In this document: positions 43,442 to 52,489 of the stretch, piece by piece
Position numbering within the stretch: position 1 is the stretch's first letter
Layout of the letters: each line of letters starts with the position of its first letter
Origin: Sphingomonas taxi
Lineage (GTDB): Bacteria; Pseudomonadota; Alphaproteobacteria; Sphingomonadales; Sphingomonadaceae
DNA: 64,000 nucleotides
Assembly: GCA_003243195.1 (NCBI GenBank)
Contig: QFQI01000008.1
Coordinates: forward strand, 124,001-188,000
Direction of reading: 5' to 3'
Notes under the pieces: generated by a model
Seen by the model: only the letters and a program-made list of their open reading frames with translations
What the model was told of the DNA's origin: nothing
Databases searched by the model: none
Translations under genes and position numbers: made by a program

Positions 43442-44968
43442 TCACGACAGAAGCAGCGCGGCGGCGATCAGCGCCGCGGCCACGATCACCGCACCGGATA
43501 GCCAGCGCGCGGCGGACACGATTGCCTCGGCGTGCGCCGTGTTCGCCGCAGCGAGCGCGGGATCGGCCTCCATGCGGCGGATCATCGCGCGCACGAGGCG
43601 TGGCGCGTCGTCGCCGATCTTGCCCACTTCCCAGGCGAGCGCCTGCACGATCGGCATCCAGTGCCGGGGCGAAAGCCGCGCCCGGACGATCCGCAGCGAG
43701 GATCGCTGCATCGCCGCGGAGAGATCGAAGTCGGGCTCGATCCTGGACAGCACGCCGTCCACGGTCACCAGCGCCTTGAAGATAAGCAGCAGATCCGGCG
43801 GCATGGTCATGCCCTCGTCGCGCATCAGCGGCAGGAAATCGGCGACGATCGCGCTGAGCACGATCCGTCCCCCGCCGTGCCGGGCGACCAGGCGTTCGGC
43901 CGCGCGCTGCACCCGCTCGCGCGCCACACCGCTCCCCGCCGACCAGGTGGCGAGCACGTCGCCCAGTTGCGTCGGATCGCCGAGGTTCAGCGCCTGGACG
44001 AAGCCGGCGAACTCCTCCCGCCGGCGCGGCGAGACGTGGCCGATCATGCCGAGATCGAGCAGCGCGATGCGGTTTCCGGGCAGGCACAGGAGGTTGCCGG
44101 GATGCGGATCGCCATGGAAGCGGCCGTTCACCAGCACCATGTCCAGAACCATGTCCGCGCCGAGCCTGGCGATCGCGGAGGGATCGATCCCGGCCGCGCG
44201 CAGCGTGTCGCCATCGCGCGGCGGCACGCCGTCGATATAGTCCATCACCAGCAGGCTTTCGGAGCTCCACGCCCAGTGGATTCCCGGCACCACCACGCGC
44301 GGTTCGCGGGCGAAGTCCGCGCGCAGGCGATCGGCGTTGCGCCCCTCGGTGGTGAAATCGAGCTCCTCCAGCACCGCCTCCGCCAACTGGCGCATCATCG
44401 CCGTGGGGGCGAAACGGCGCGCCTCGGCGCTGGCCGCCTCCACGACCGCCGCGAGTTGCGCGATCAGCCTGAGGTCGGCCTCCATCCGCGGCCGGATGCC
44501 CGGGCGGCGGATCTTGAGCACCACCTGCTGCCCGTCGGGAAGCGTCGCGCGGTGGACCTGCGCCATGGATGCGGCGGCGAGCGGTTCGGGATCGAAATCG
44601 GCGAACGCCGTCTCGGGGGACTGGCCCAGCGCGTCCTCGACGGCGGACCGCAATTCCTCGAACGCCAGCGTGGGGGCGCGGCTGTGGAGCTGCTCCAGCT
44701 CCGAGATCCATTCCGGCGGCAGCAGGTCTCCGCGGGTCGCGGCAATCTGGCCAAGCTTGACGAAGGTGGGGCCGAGCGCCTCCAGCGCCAGGCGCGTCCG
44801 CCGCGGGAGGCTTTGCGGCTCGGCGTCGCCGCCCGCGTCGCCGTCACCGCCGGGCCGTTCGAGGCCAAGCCGCGCCAGCAGCGCGCCAAGGCCGAAACGG
44901 GAAGCGACCTGCAGGATCTCCGCGAGGCGGTGACGGTCCCGGCCGCCGACGAGCAGCGTCTTGATCAT
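43442..44968 (-). CDS. UbiB/ABC1-family protein kinase-like
   Basis: 508 residues. Family motifs: GPTFVKLGQIAATRGDLLPPEW (KxGQ), AAASMAQVHRATLPDGQQVVLKIRRPGI, EELDFTTEGRNADRL, FHGDPHPGNLL and IALLDLGMIGHV. The C-terminus ends in hydrophobic helices (AVIVAAALIAAALLLS) that anchor it in the membrane. UbiB proteins support ubiquinone biosynthesis as ATPases. The gene has no ubi neighbours here, so this may be an accessory paralogue. Confidence 0.85.
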   Translation of the reverse strand: MIKTLLVGGRDRHRLAEILQVASRFGLGALLARLGLERPGGDGDAGGDAEPQSLPRRTRLALEALGPTFVKLGQIAATRGDLLPPEWISELEQLHSRAPTLAFEELRSAVEDALGQSPETAFADFDPEPLAAASMAQVHRATLPDGQQVVLKIRRPGIRPRMEADLRLIAQLAAVVEAASAEARRFAPTAMMRQLAEAVLEELDFTTEGRNADRLRADFAREPRVVVPGIHWAWSSESLLVMDYIDGVPPRDGDTLRAAGIDPSAIARLGADMVLDMVLVNGRFHGDPHPGNLLCLPGNRIALLDLGMIGHVSPRRREEFAGFVQALNLGDPTQLGDVLATWSAGSGVARERVQRAAERLVARHGGGRIVLSAIVADFLPLMRDEGMTMPPDLLLIFKALVTVDGVLSRIEPDFDLSAAMQRSSLRIVRARLSPRHWMPIVQALAWEVGKIGDDAPRLVRAMIRRMEADPALAAANTAHAEAIVSAARWLSGAVIVAAALIAAALLLS

Positions 44969-45109
44969 CCCGGGTGTATAGCTGCCGATCGGGACGACGA
45001 TCCACCCGGGTCTCGCCCCGGATCGTCGCGGATCCGTGGCGGGGCAGTTCCGCGACGTCCGTCGTCGATGCGATGGCGAGACCGTCGGCCGGCTCCAGCG
45101 GCGAAGCGA

Positions 45110-46282
45110 CTACAAGCGCGCGACGCTCTCGTAGGTCGCCGTGATCAGCCGTCCCGCGCGCGGGCCGGCGTCCGGACCATCATGCATCTTGTTGGGCGTG
45201 TAGCCGAAGCTCAGGTGGCGATCGGGATCGGCAATCCCCAGCGACCCTCCGATGCCGCCATGGCCGAACGTCGCCGGATTCGGACCGAAATCCATGATCG
45301 GCGGCGAGTTGAGCACCAGCCCCAGCCCCTGACGATAGACCCGGTTGTGCCGGATCTCCACTTCTTCATGCTGGAGCGTGCCGAGCTTGCGCACGCCATC
45401 GGGTGACATCAACGTAACCCCGTCGATCGTCCCGCCGCATGCGATCGCACCCCAGATGCGGGCAAGAGCGCGCGCATTGCCATGGCCCGAGCCGCTGGCG
45501 ATCTCGGACTCGCGCCACTCCTTCGAATTGAGGATGACGTCCATGTCGGGTTCGGCCGGCATCTGGTCCCATCCGCGGCTCAGGATCGTCGGCGGATCGA
45601 GATCACGGGCGGCGAACAGATTGTGCGCCACGATGAAATGCGCGCAACGCGCCTGTTCTTCCCGGGTCAGGCCGATGTGGAAGTCGGCGCCCAGCGGCCC
45701 CGATACTTCCGAGCGCAGGAACTGCCCGATGTTCTTGCCCGTCACGCGCCGCAGGATCTCGCCGAGGAGATAGCCCTGCGTCATGACGTGATAGGCGGTC
45801 ACCGTGCCGGGTTCCCACAGGGGCTTCTGCCGGGCGAGTTGCTCCACCATCGCCGCGAAGTCGTATTGCTTGCCGGGGCCGAGCTCCTCGACATAGGGCA
45901 GGCCGGCACGGTGATCGAGGATGTAGCGCACCGGAAGGTCGGCCTTCCCATTCTGCGCGAACTCGGGCCAGTATGTCGCGACGGGTGCGTCGATGTCGAT
46001 GAGTCCGCGGTCCACCGCCATGCCGAAGCAGATCGCCGACAGCCCCTTGGAGGACGACATGCAGCAGACGATGGTGTCGCGATCCCACGCCTGCGTCCGC
46101 GCGGCATCGCGAAAGCCGCCCCACAGGTCGACGACCGTCTCGCCCTCCAGCACGATGGAGACGGCCGCGCCGACCTCCTCGCCGGCGGCGAAGCTCTGCT
46201 CGAAGGCGGCGCGCACCGGCTCGAAGCGATCGTCGCAATAGCCGTCCACGACGGCGCGGGTGTCATGGGTCGAGGTGTTCAT
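45110..46282 (-). CDS. EstB-like serine hydrolase (class C beta-lactamase fold)
   Basis: 390 residues. Motif S-x-x-K in CCMSSSKGLSAICFG (nucleophile Ser), Tyr in AYHVMTQGYLLGE, and GHGGIGGSLGIADP near the C-terminus. Such esterases hydrolyse short acyl or aryl esters. No signal peptide, so cytoplasmic. The start MNTSTHD follows AAGGAACC. The frame stays open upstream but only as antisense-like translation through the transporter gene. It lies 17 bp after the MFS gene, in one operon, and probably opens an imported ester or lactone. Confidence 0.85.
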   Translation of the reverse strand: MNTSTHDTRAVVDGYCDDRFEPVRAAFEQSFAAGEEVGAAVSIVLEGETVVDLWGGFRDAARTQAWDRDTIVCCMSSSKGLSAICFGMAVDRGLIDIDAPVATYWPEFAQNGKADLPVRYILDHRAGLPYVEELGPGKQYDFAAMVEQLARQKPLWEPGTVTAYHVMTQGYLLGEILRRVTGKNIGQFLRSEVSGPLGADFHIGLTREEQARCAHFIVAHNLFAARDLDPPTILSRGWDQMPAEPDMDVILNSKEWRESEIASGSGHGNARALARIWGAIACGGTIDGVTLMSPDGVRKLGTLQHEEVEIRHNRVYRQGLGLVLNSPPIMDFGPNPATFGHGGIGGSLGIADPDRHLSFGYTPNKMHDGPDAGPRAGRLITATYESVARL

Positions 46283-46299
46283 CGCTGGTTCCTTGAACA

Positions 46300-47646
46300 T
46301 TAACGGGCGTTTGGCGTGGAAGGTCGATCGGTGCGATCGGCATCGCTGCCGATCAGCAGGAAGGCGAGGCCCGCCACCGCGAACAGCGCGGCCATCGTCA
46401 GGAAGCCGGGAACCAGCGCCTCGCGCGTTGCGTCCGGCTTGATGACGTTGCTGGTGCCTGCGAGCAGGGCGAGGATCAGGGGGCCCAGGATCTTGCCCGC
46501 GCCCACCGCGACCTGTGACGCGGCCATGCCGCGCCCGGCCACGTCCACCGGGAATATCTCCGCGGCATGGGGCTGGAGATTGGCGAGTCCGCCGTCGAAG
46601 AAGAACGCCGACGCGGCCATCGCGACGAGGAACAGCGGGATGCCCAGCACGGGCGGGTAGGGGAACACCGTGCCCAACGTCAGGCATGCGGCGGCGCCCA
46701 GCATGTGCACCGCGCCCGCGCGGCGCCGCCCGATCCGGGGCGGCAGGATGGTGAAGGCGACCCGGCCCAACAGGCCGCAGACCCCGACGATGACGAAGAA
46801 GCCCGCGACCTGCTGCGGCGGCATGCCCAACACCATTCCGACCAGTACCGGACCCCACATCAGCACGCCCGCGATCGCGGTGGAATTGCACCCGTACGCC
46901 ACGATCACGAACGCGAGTTCGCGGGGATGATCGAGCAGGCGCCCCGCGCGGGTCGTCGGCGCGGGCGTATCGCGCCGGGGGGCGGTGCCGGCAACGGGAG
47001 CGACGCCGAACAGGCGGCGGGCGGCGCCGATCGCCTCCTGACGCCGCCCGCGCGACAGCAGCCAGCGCGGAGACTCCGGGATGAAGACCGCGACCAGCAG
47101 CGCGAAGATGACCGGGATTCCGCCCAGCAGCGCAAGGCCGCGCCAACCCACGGCGGCATACAGCAGCGACATGGCGGCCGGCGCCATCAGGAAGCCGATG
47201 GCGACGGGGATCATGGTCGCGCTGGCGAGCAAGGTGCGATGACGAAGCGGGGTCATCTCCACGATCATCGCGAACTGCGCCACGCCGGCGATGCCATAGC
47301 CGAGGCCGAGCACGAGCCGCAGCAGGGCGAAGACGATCCACGCACCCTCCGGGATGAGGCCGATCGCGATCGCGGCCAGCGGGCACAGCGTCATGCCGAC
47401 GATCAGCAACGGGCGCCGGCCATGGCGATCCGTCAGCGGACCGGCGATCGCGGATCCCGCCATCGCGCCAACCCCGGCTGCGAGAAGGATGATGGCGGTC
47501 TGGCCGAACGTCAGCTTCCACAATGGCGCGAGCGCGGACAGCAGGAAGCTGACGATGACGAAATCGAACATCTCGAAAGCCAACGCGCCGCTCAGAATGG
47601 CAAGTGCGCCAAAATAGCGCGGGGTAAGCGGAAAGTCGTCAATCAT
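46300..47646 (-). CDS. MFS transporter of the aromatic-acid/sugar-porter type
   Basis: 448 residues with 12 hydrophobic segments. The loop 2-3 signature is GPLTDRHGRRPLLIVG and the central loop has FIPESPRWLLSRGRRQEAIGAARRLFG, as in AAHS/PcaK-like importers. It is first in the operon with the esterase gene; its promoter region contains the palindrome at 47784-47810. Probably imports the substrate of the 45-57 kb island. Confidence 0.87.
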   Translation of the reverse strand: MIDDFPLTPRYFGALAILSGALAFEMFDFVIVSFLLSALAPLWKLTFGQTAIILLAAGVGAMAGSAIAGPLTDRHGRRPLLIVGMTLCPLAAIAIGLIPEGAWIVFALLRLVLGLGYGIAGVAQFAMIVEMTPLRHRTLLASATMIPVAIGFLMAPAAMSLLYAAVGWRGLALLGGIPVIFALLVAVFIPESPRWLLSRGRRQEAIGAARRLFGVAPVAGTAPRRDTPAPTTRAGRLLDHPRELAFVIVAYGCNSTAIAGVLMWGPVLVGMVLGMPPQQVAGFFVIVGVCGLLGRVAFTILPPRIGRRRAGAVHMLGAAACLTLGTVFPYPPVLGIPLFLVAMAASAFFFDGGLANLQPHAAEIFPVDVAGRGMAASQVAVGAGKILGPLILALLAGTSNVIKPDATREALVPGFLTMAALFAVAGLAFLLIGSDADRTDRPSTPNAR

Positions 47647-47783
47647 CGTTCAAGAGCCGGTGGGGCCGACGATCCCCACCGTCATGCGACCCATGACCCG
47701 ACCGGGCGAGCCGCGATGCTGCCGGCACGATCGGGATGAGCATGAAGCACCTCGACACGGGGACCATCCACTCCATAACTTCC

Positions 47784-47810
47784 ATTAAACGGAAATCTAT
47801 TCCGTTTAAT
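47784..47810. promoter_or_regulatory. Island operator 1 (perfect 27-bp palindrome)
   Basis: ATTAAACGGAA-ATCTA-TTCCGTTTAAT, with 11-bp perfect arms, lies 138 bp upstream of the MFS transporter start. The same core CGGAA-N5-TTCCG recurs at 50380 and, with one mismatch, at 56213. The rest of the 277-bp gap 47647-47923 shows no gene. Confidence 0.65.
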
Positions 47811-47923
47811 TACGCTGCTCATCGGTGCCGCGCAACCGGAAAGCGGAACGGTGTGCGCGTGCCCACATGGTTCGTGCTCGCCAACTGCGTGGTCGGTGCC
47901 GCCCCGGCGCCGGTGGTCGCGCG

Positions 47924-48787
47924 TCAGCCGGATACGCGGTGCGCGCCCACGCCGCGTGCGCCCAGGCCGCGTACGATGAACAGCTTGCCCCCTTCCGCAT
48001 CCTCTCCCATCCCCATCACCGAAGGGTCGATCGTGGTGACGAACAGGTCGGCGCCGTCCTCGCCGCCGAAGGCGATGCTGGCGACCCAGCGGGTGGGAAG
48101 GGACAGGCGGCTGAGCTCCGCGCCATCGGCATCGTATCGCACGATCAGGCCGGCGCGGCAGATCGCCAGCCAATAATGGCCGTCGCGGTCGGTCGTGGCG
48201 CCGTCCGGGACGCCGCCCAGATCGGTGGTGTCGACGAAGCGGCGCTCGTTGGCGGTCGTGCCGGTATCGGGATCGTAATCGCAGGCGAACACCGTCGACC
48301 GGCCGCTATCGGCGAAATACATCGTGCGGCCGTCCGGCGACCACGCCAGCCCGTTGGGCGTGACGATGCCGCCGCGCAGCCGCTCCACCGCGCTGCCCCG
48401 ACGCACCGAGTAGAAGGATCCGACCGGATCCTGCATCGCGAGGCCCATGCTCGACACGACGAACCGCCCGGCGGGATCGGCTTTCCCTTCGGTCAGCAGG
48501 AGCGAGGCGTCCGGTTCCGGTGTGGCGATGCGCGTGCAGGTGCGGTCAGCGAAGTCGTAGCGATATACCCCGTCGGCGAGGCCGAGGATCGCGCCGCCGT
48601 CCTCGTGCAGCGCGATCGCGCCGATCACGCCGGGGACGTCGAACCGCTCCAGCGCGCCGCTTTCGGGATCGTAGCGGATGAACTGGCGCGCCATCACGTC
48701 GACGGCGTAGAGACGCCGTTCACGATCGTCCCACATCGCCCCTTCGCCAATACCCAGGCGAATGCCGGAAAGCTCGTCGATCTGCAT
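47924..48787 (-). CDS. SMP-30/gluconolactonase-family lactonase
   Basis: 287 residues. Six-bladed propeller motifs: LGIGEGAMWDDRERRLYAVDV, with the metal-binding Glu, TPNGLAWSPDGRTMYFADSG and GGVPDGATTDRDGHYWLAIC. Hydrolyses lactones in sugar or aromatic catabolism. The start MQIDELSG was chosen because AAGGAG lies 9 nt before it; an ATG two codons earlier is only 3 nt from AAGGAG. It follows the tandem SDR gene by 22 bp. Substrate unknown. Confidence 0.82.
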   Translation of the reverse strand: MQIDELSGIRLGIGEGAMWDDRERRLYAVDVMARQFIRYDPESGALERFDVPGVIGAIALHEDGGAILGLADGVYRYDFADRTCTRIATPEPDASLLLTEGKADPAGRFVVSSMGLAMQDPVGSFYSVRRGSAVERLRGGIVTPNGLAWSPDGRTMYFADSGRSTVFACDYDPDTGTTANERRFVDTTDLGGVPDGATTDRDGHYWLAICRAGLIVRYDADGAELSRLSLPTRWVASIAFGGEDGADLFVTTIDPSVMGMGEDAEGGKLFIVRGLGARGVGAHRVSG

Positions 48788-48809
48788 GGCCATATGCTCC
48801 TTGTACGGG

Positions 48810-50315
48810 TCAGCGCAGCGCGGCGGCGAGGCCGCCGTCGACCACGATGATCTGACCGGTGATGTAACTTGCCCCCGCACTGGCGAGGAAAGCGGCGGCG
48901 GTCGCCACCTCCGCCGCGGTGCCGAGCCGCGGGGTCGGGAAACTGGCCACGATCGCGTCGCGCGCTTCGGCGGGCAGTGCGGAAAGCTGGTTCATCGGCG
49001 TGTCGATCGAACCGGGGCAGATGACATTCGCGCGGATGCCGAGCCGCGCCCATTCCTGCGCGAGTTGCATGACCAGCGCGCTCAGCGCCGCCTTGGTCGC
49101 GGCATATAGCGGTGCGCGCGCATTGGCGGCGAGCGCGGCGATCGAGGATGTTGCGATCAGCGAACCACCGGACTGGCGCAGGTGCGCCGCGGCGGCGCGG
49201 GCCAGACGCCATGTCGCATCGACGTTGATCGTCACGATGCGCTCGAACGCGTCCGCGTCCGCTGCCAGCGCGGTATCGTTGATGCCGAGCGCCGCGTTGC
49301 TGTGCACCACGTCCAGCCCGCCGAAACGATCCACCGCGCTCGAGACGAGCCGCGCGGGTGCGGCCGGGTCGAGCAGGTCAGCCACGGCGCATTCGACCTC
49401 GATGCCCTCGGTGGTCAGTCGTTCCGACGCGCGGGACAGCGCCGCCGGGTCGCGATCGGCCAGCAGCACGGCCAGGCCCTCATGGCCGTCACGCCGCGCC
49501 TGACGGTGGAGCGCGCGTGCCGTTTCGGATCCGATCTGCCCCGCGCCGCCGGTGACGAGCGCGCGTTGCCGGGGCGGCAGCCCGGCGCGTGCGGTGACGG
49601 GCGGTGGGCTGCGCGGCGCCAGGCCGAATTGCGCGGGCGTGCTGGCTGCGACCGCGGTGCCCGCATCGACCGGCACGATCGCCGCGGTGATCGCGCGCGA
49701 TGCGGGGGAAGCGAGGAAGGCGATCGTGTCCGCCACCTCGTCCGCGCTCTCCCGCTCGCCGCCGGCCAGCGGCCCATCGGGCGATGTGCGCACGAGATTG
49801 ACCCGGACACCCAGCGGGCGGGCTTCGACCGCGAGATTGCGCAGCAGCATCGATTCCAGCACCTTGCCGGTGCCATGCGCGCCGCCGCCCGCCAGCGTCT
49901 CCTGCGCCGCGCGTGAGGTCAGCGCGACAAAGGAACCCGCGCGACGCTGCAATAGCGGCACGCACCATTGCCCCAACCGCCAGGCGGCCCAGCCATTGTG
50001 GCGCAACCCCGCATGCCACTGGGCATCGTCCATCTCGTCGAGCCAGTCGCGGCCGACTTCGCCGAACCGGCAGACGACGATGTCGAGCGGATCGGCCGTC
50101 GCCAGCATGGCGGCGAACGCCTCCTCCATCGCGGCCGACGTTGCCACTGCGGGCCGCAGCGTCATGATCGACGCGGCCCTCCCCGTCGTCTCCGTGGAAA
50201 GCCTGTCGAAGCGGTCACTCAGGCGGTGGATGAGGTCGTCCCAGAGGTTCCCCGCGAGCAGCACGCGCATGCCGCCCGGTCGCGATCGTTCTGTATCGAA
50301 CCGTGGCGTTGCCAT
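48810..50315 (-). CDS. Tandem SDR protein with an inactive first domain
   Basis: 501 residues, twice the SDR length. Residues 1-220 resemble an SDR that has lost its cofactor motif (LLAGNLWDDLIH instead of TGxxxGxG) and its catalytic Tyr (SRAAQETLAGGGAHGTGK: His147 where Tyr is expected, Lys151 kept). Residues about 250-501 form a complete classical SDR: ALVTGGAGQIGSETARALH, NAALGIN, ATSSIAALAANARAPLYAATKAAL with YxxxK, and GSIDTPMNQL. The start MATPRFD follows GGGAG. Only the second half is expected to be an oxidoreductase; the first may be a fused regulatory or dimerisation half. Divergent from the P450. Confidence 0.8.
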   Translation of the reverse strand: MATPRFDTERSRPGGMRVLLAGNLWDDLIHRLSDRFDRLSTETTGRAASIMTLRPAVATSAAMEEAFAAMLATADPLDIVVCRFGEVGRDWLDEMDDAQWHAGLRHNGWAAWRLGQWCVPLLQRRAGSFVALTSRAAQETLAGGGAHGTGKVLESMLLRNLAVEARPLGVRVNLVRTSPDGPLAGGERESADEVADTIAFLASPASRAITAAIVPVDAGTAVAASTPAQFGLAPRSPPPVTARAGLPPRQRALVTGGAGQIGSETARALHRQARRDGHEGLAVLLADRDPAALSRASERLTTEGIEVECAVADLLDPAAPARLVSSAVDRFGGLDVVHSNAALGINDTALAADADAFERIVTINVDATWRLARAAAAHLRQSGGSLIATSSIAALAANARAPLYAATKAALSALVMQLAQEWARLGIRANVICPGSIDTPMNQLSALPAEARDAIVASFPTPRLGTAAEVATAAAFLASAGASYITGQIIVVDGGLAAALR

Positions 50316-50379
50316 TGCTCCACTCCCTTTCATCACGGCGTCACGCTTGCGGGCGCGCTTGACTTGATCAGCATTAAAA

Positions 50380-50394
50380 CGGAAAAGGCTTCCG
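50380..50394. promoter_or_regulatory. Island operator 2 between the SDR/SMP-30 operon and the P450
   Basis: CGGAA-AAGGC-TTCCG within ATTAAAACGGAA...TTCCGCACAAT, in the 101-bp divergent gap and 23 bp before the P450 start. Core and flanking ATTAAA match operator 1. The closeness to both starts suggests repression by steric block. Confidence 0.6.
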
Positions 50395-50416
50395 CACAAT
50401 GGAAGAAGAGGCGGGG

Positions 50417-51592
50417 ATGAGCGAGAGACGTTTTCCGGTCGCGACGCATGACATTTTTTCCGACGAGTCGATCCTCGATCCGTTCGGCTTCGACGGTCGT
50501 ATGCGCGAGATGGGGCCGGTGGTCTGGCTCGAACAATTCTCGAGCTGGTTCGTGGGTCAGCATGACGCGGCACGCGCGGTGTATGCCGACCCGCGGACGT
50601 TCTCGTCCAAAACCATCCCCTTCGGTTCACGCGACTCGATCGCACCGCCCATCCTGCTTTCCGACGACGCGCCCGCGCATACCAAGGATCGCGCCGCGAT
50701 CATGCCCGTCCTGGCGCCGGCCAGCCTGAAGGCCGGATCGGCGCATTTCGCGGCCGTGGCCGACGAGATGGTCGACCGCCTGCTGGATGAAGGGGAAGGC
50801 GACGCCTATCAATTCACTGCCGGCTTCGTGCTGCGTGCATTCCCCGACATGCTCGGCCTTCCGGAGGAGGGCCGGGGGTCGCTGATCGACTTCGGACAGG
50901 CGATCCTCAACGCGTTCGGCGCGATGAACGAGCGGACGCAGGCCGCGCTGGCCCGCGCCTCCGAGGGCTTCGCCTGGGTCGAGACGCAATGCGCGCGTGA
51001 AAAGGTGAGCAGGGACGGGCTGGCCGAGCGCATCTATGCGCTGGCCGACGCCGGCAAGGTCAGCGACGTGGAGGCGGGGCTGCTGGTGCGCACCGTTTTG
51101 GCGGCCGGGTTCGACACGACCATCCTGGCCATCACCAGTGCCATCGCCCATCTGGCGCGCGATCCCGCGCAATGGGCGAAGGTCCGGGACAATCCCGCGC
51201 TACTGAAGAACGCGTTCGAGGAAACGCTGCGCTTCCAGCCGCCAGGCCGCTACAGTAACCGCGCGGTGACGGTTGATTGCGAGGTCGGCGGCGTCGCGAT
51301 GAAGGCGGGAGATCAGATCGCGATCGGCCTTGCCGCGACCGGGCGCGATCCGCGCAAGTGGGACGATCCCGACACGTTCGACGTGGAACGCCGCGCGGTG
51401 GGGCACCTGACGTTCGGGTTCGGCGTCCACGCGTGCATCGGACAGGTGCTGGCGCGGATGGAATATGAGGCGCTGTTGAGCGCGCTGGCGCGCCGCGTCG
51501 GCACGATGGAACTGACCGGCGAACCGCAGCCGATGATGAACAACGTGACCACCGGCTTTTCCGTGGTGCCGTTCCGGGTCCGCGCCGCCTAG
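50417..51592 (+). CDS. Cytochrome P450, CYP199-like
   Basis: 391 residues. Heme Cys340 in HLTFGFGVHACIGQVLAR, I-helix AAGFDTT (about 230-235), ExxR in FEETLRF (Glu269/Arg272). Stretches such as MREMGPVVWLEQFSSWFVGQH, FPDMLGLPEEGR and NAFGAMNERTQAAL run parallel to CYP199A4, a para-methoxybenzoate O-demethylase, as I remember its sequence. It may therefore hydroxylate or O-demethylate an aromatic acid. No ferredoxin is adjacent; the pair at 37.7-39.3 kb could supply electrons. Start at MSERRFP, where GAGG precedes; an ATG six codons upstream overlaps the operator region. Confidence 0.82.
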   Translation: MSERRFPVATHDIFSDESILDPFGFDGRMREMGPVVWLEQFSSWFVGQHDAARAVYADPRTFSSKTIPFGSRDSIAPPILLSDDAPAHTKDRAAIMPVLAPASLKAGSAHFAAVADEMVDRLLDEGEGDAYQFTAGFVLRAFPDMLGLPEEGRGSLIDFGQAILNAFGAMNERTQAALARASEGFAWVETQCAREKVSRDGLAERIYALADAGKVSDVEAGLLVRTVLAAGFDTTILAITSAIAHLARDPAQWAKVRDNPALLKNAFEETLRFQPPGRYSNRAVTVDCEVGGVAMKAGDQIAIGLAATGRDPRKWDDPDTFDVERRAVGHLTFGFGVHACIGQVLARMEYEALLSALARRVGTMELTGEPQPMMNNVTTGFSVVPFRVRAA

Positions 51593-51608
51593 CGCCGCAA
51601 ACGGGGGA

Positions 51609-51643
51609 GGGCGCCGCATCCGTCCGGTACGGATGCGGCGCCC
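51609..51643. terminator. Bidirectional terminator hairpin after the P450 gene
   Basis: GGGCGCCGCATCCGT and ACGGATGCGGCGCCC form a perfect 15-bp stem with a 5-nt loop between the convergent P450 and SDR genes (stops at 51592 and 51653). Confidence 0.75.
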
Positions 51644-51652
51644 GCGATCGTT

Positions 51653-52489
51653 TCAGGCCGATGTGGCCCCCTGGCGTGCGATCGCTTCCATGAGCGCGCG
51701 GTGCTCCGGTTCGATCTGCTGCGTGTATTCGGGGTGCGTGATCGCCCAGAAGCGACCATCCTTCACGGCGTCCAGCGCGATCCGGGCCGCCTGTGCCGCC
51801 GGCATCTGCCGTATCTCGCCGAGCGCGAGGAAGGCCCGCTCGACCGGATCGTTCGGATCGGGAGCCGCGCCCGCGCCGTAGCGCGCGTCGCGTCGCGCCA
51901 CGCTGCCCTGGATCGTCGTTTCGACCGGGCCGGGGCAGAAAGCGGTGACCCCGATCCGTTCGCCGGCCACCTCCACCTCGCGCGCCAGGGTTTCGGTGAC
52001 GCCCAGCACCGCCCATTTGGACGCGGCATACGCAGCCATTCCCGGCGCGGTGTAGAGACTGAACAATGAAGCGGTATTGACCACCCACGCGCCGTCCGGC
52101 GCCACCCGCAGGTGCGGCATGAAGCTGCGCAGGCCATGGACGACACCCCACAGGTTGACGTCGAAGACCCAGCGCCAGTCCGTCTCGCTGATGCGGAACA
52201 GGCTCTGCTGCAATCCGACGCCCGCGTTGTTGAACAACAGGTCGACGCGGCCGTGGCGCGCCATCACCCGGGCGGCGAGCGCGTCGACAGCGGCGGCGTC
52301 GCTGACGTCGGTCGGGACGGCATATGCCCCCAGCCGCGCCGCCGTGTTCTCCAGCGTGTCCCCGGGCAGGTCGGCGATCACAACCGCGGCGCCCTCCGCG
52401 ACCAGCGCCTCCGCCAGCGCCGCACCGATGCCCGCCGCCCCGCCGGTCACCACCGCAACCCGTCCGCGCAAATCCTGAATGCCGTTCAT
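51653..52489 (-). CDS. SDR-family oxidoreductase
   Basis: 278 residues. Cofactor motif VAVVTGGAAGIGAALAEALVAEG, NNAGVG, catalytic Ser and Tyr-x3-Lys in NTASLFSLYTAPGMAAYAASK, then VTAFCPGPVETTIQGS. NAD(P)-dependent alcohol/ketone oxidoreductase. Last gene of a four-gene minus-strand operon; its ATG overlaps the stop of the NicX/M29-like gene and follows AAAGGAAC. Substrate unknown. Confidence 0.85.
   Translation of the reverse strand: MNGIQDLRGRVAVVTGGAAGIGAALAEALVAEGAAVVIADLPGDTLENTAARLGAYAVPTDVSDAAAVDALAARVMARHGRVDLLFNNAGVGLQQSLFRISETDWRWVFDVNLWGVVHGLRSFMPHLRVAPDGAWVVNTASLFSLYTAPGMAAYAASKWAVLGVTETLAREVEVAGERIGVTAFCPGPVETTIQGSVARRDARYGAGAAPDPNDPVERAFLALGEIRQMPAAQAARIALDAVKDGRFWAITHPEYTQQIEPEHRALMEAIARQGATSA

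Noticed and set aside
46283..47521. Upstream extension of the esterase frame to over 800 codons
   Set aside because: The extension reads out of frame through the MFS gene on the same strand. A good ribosome-binding site and the family start lie at 46282.
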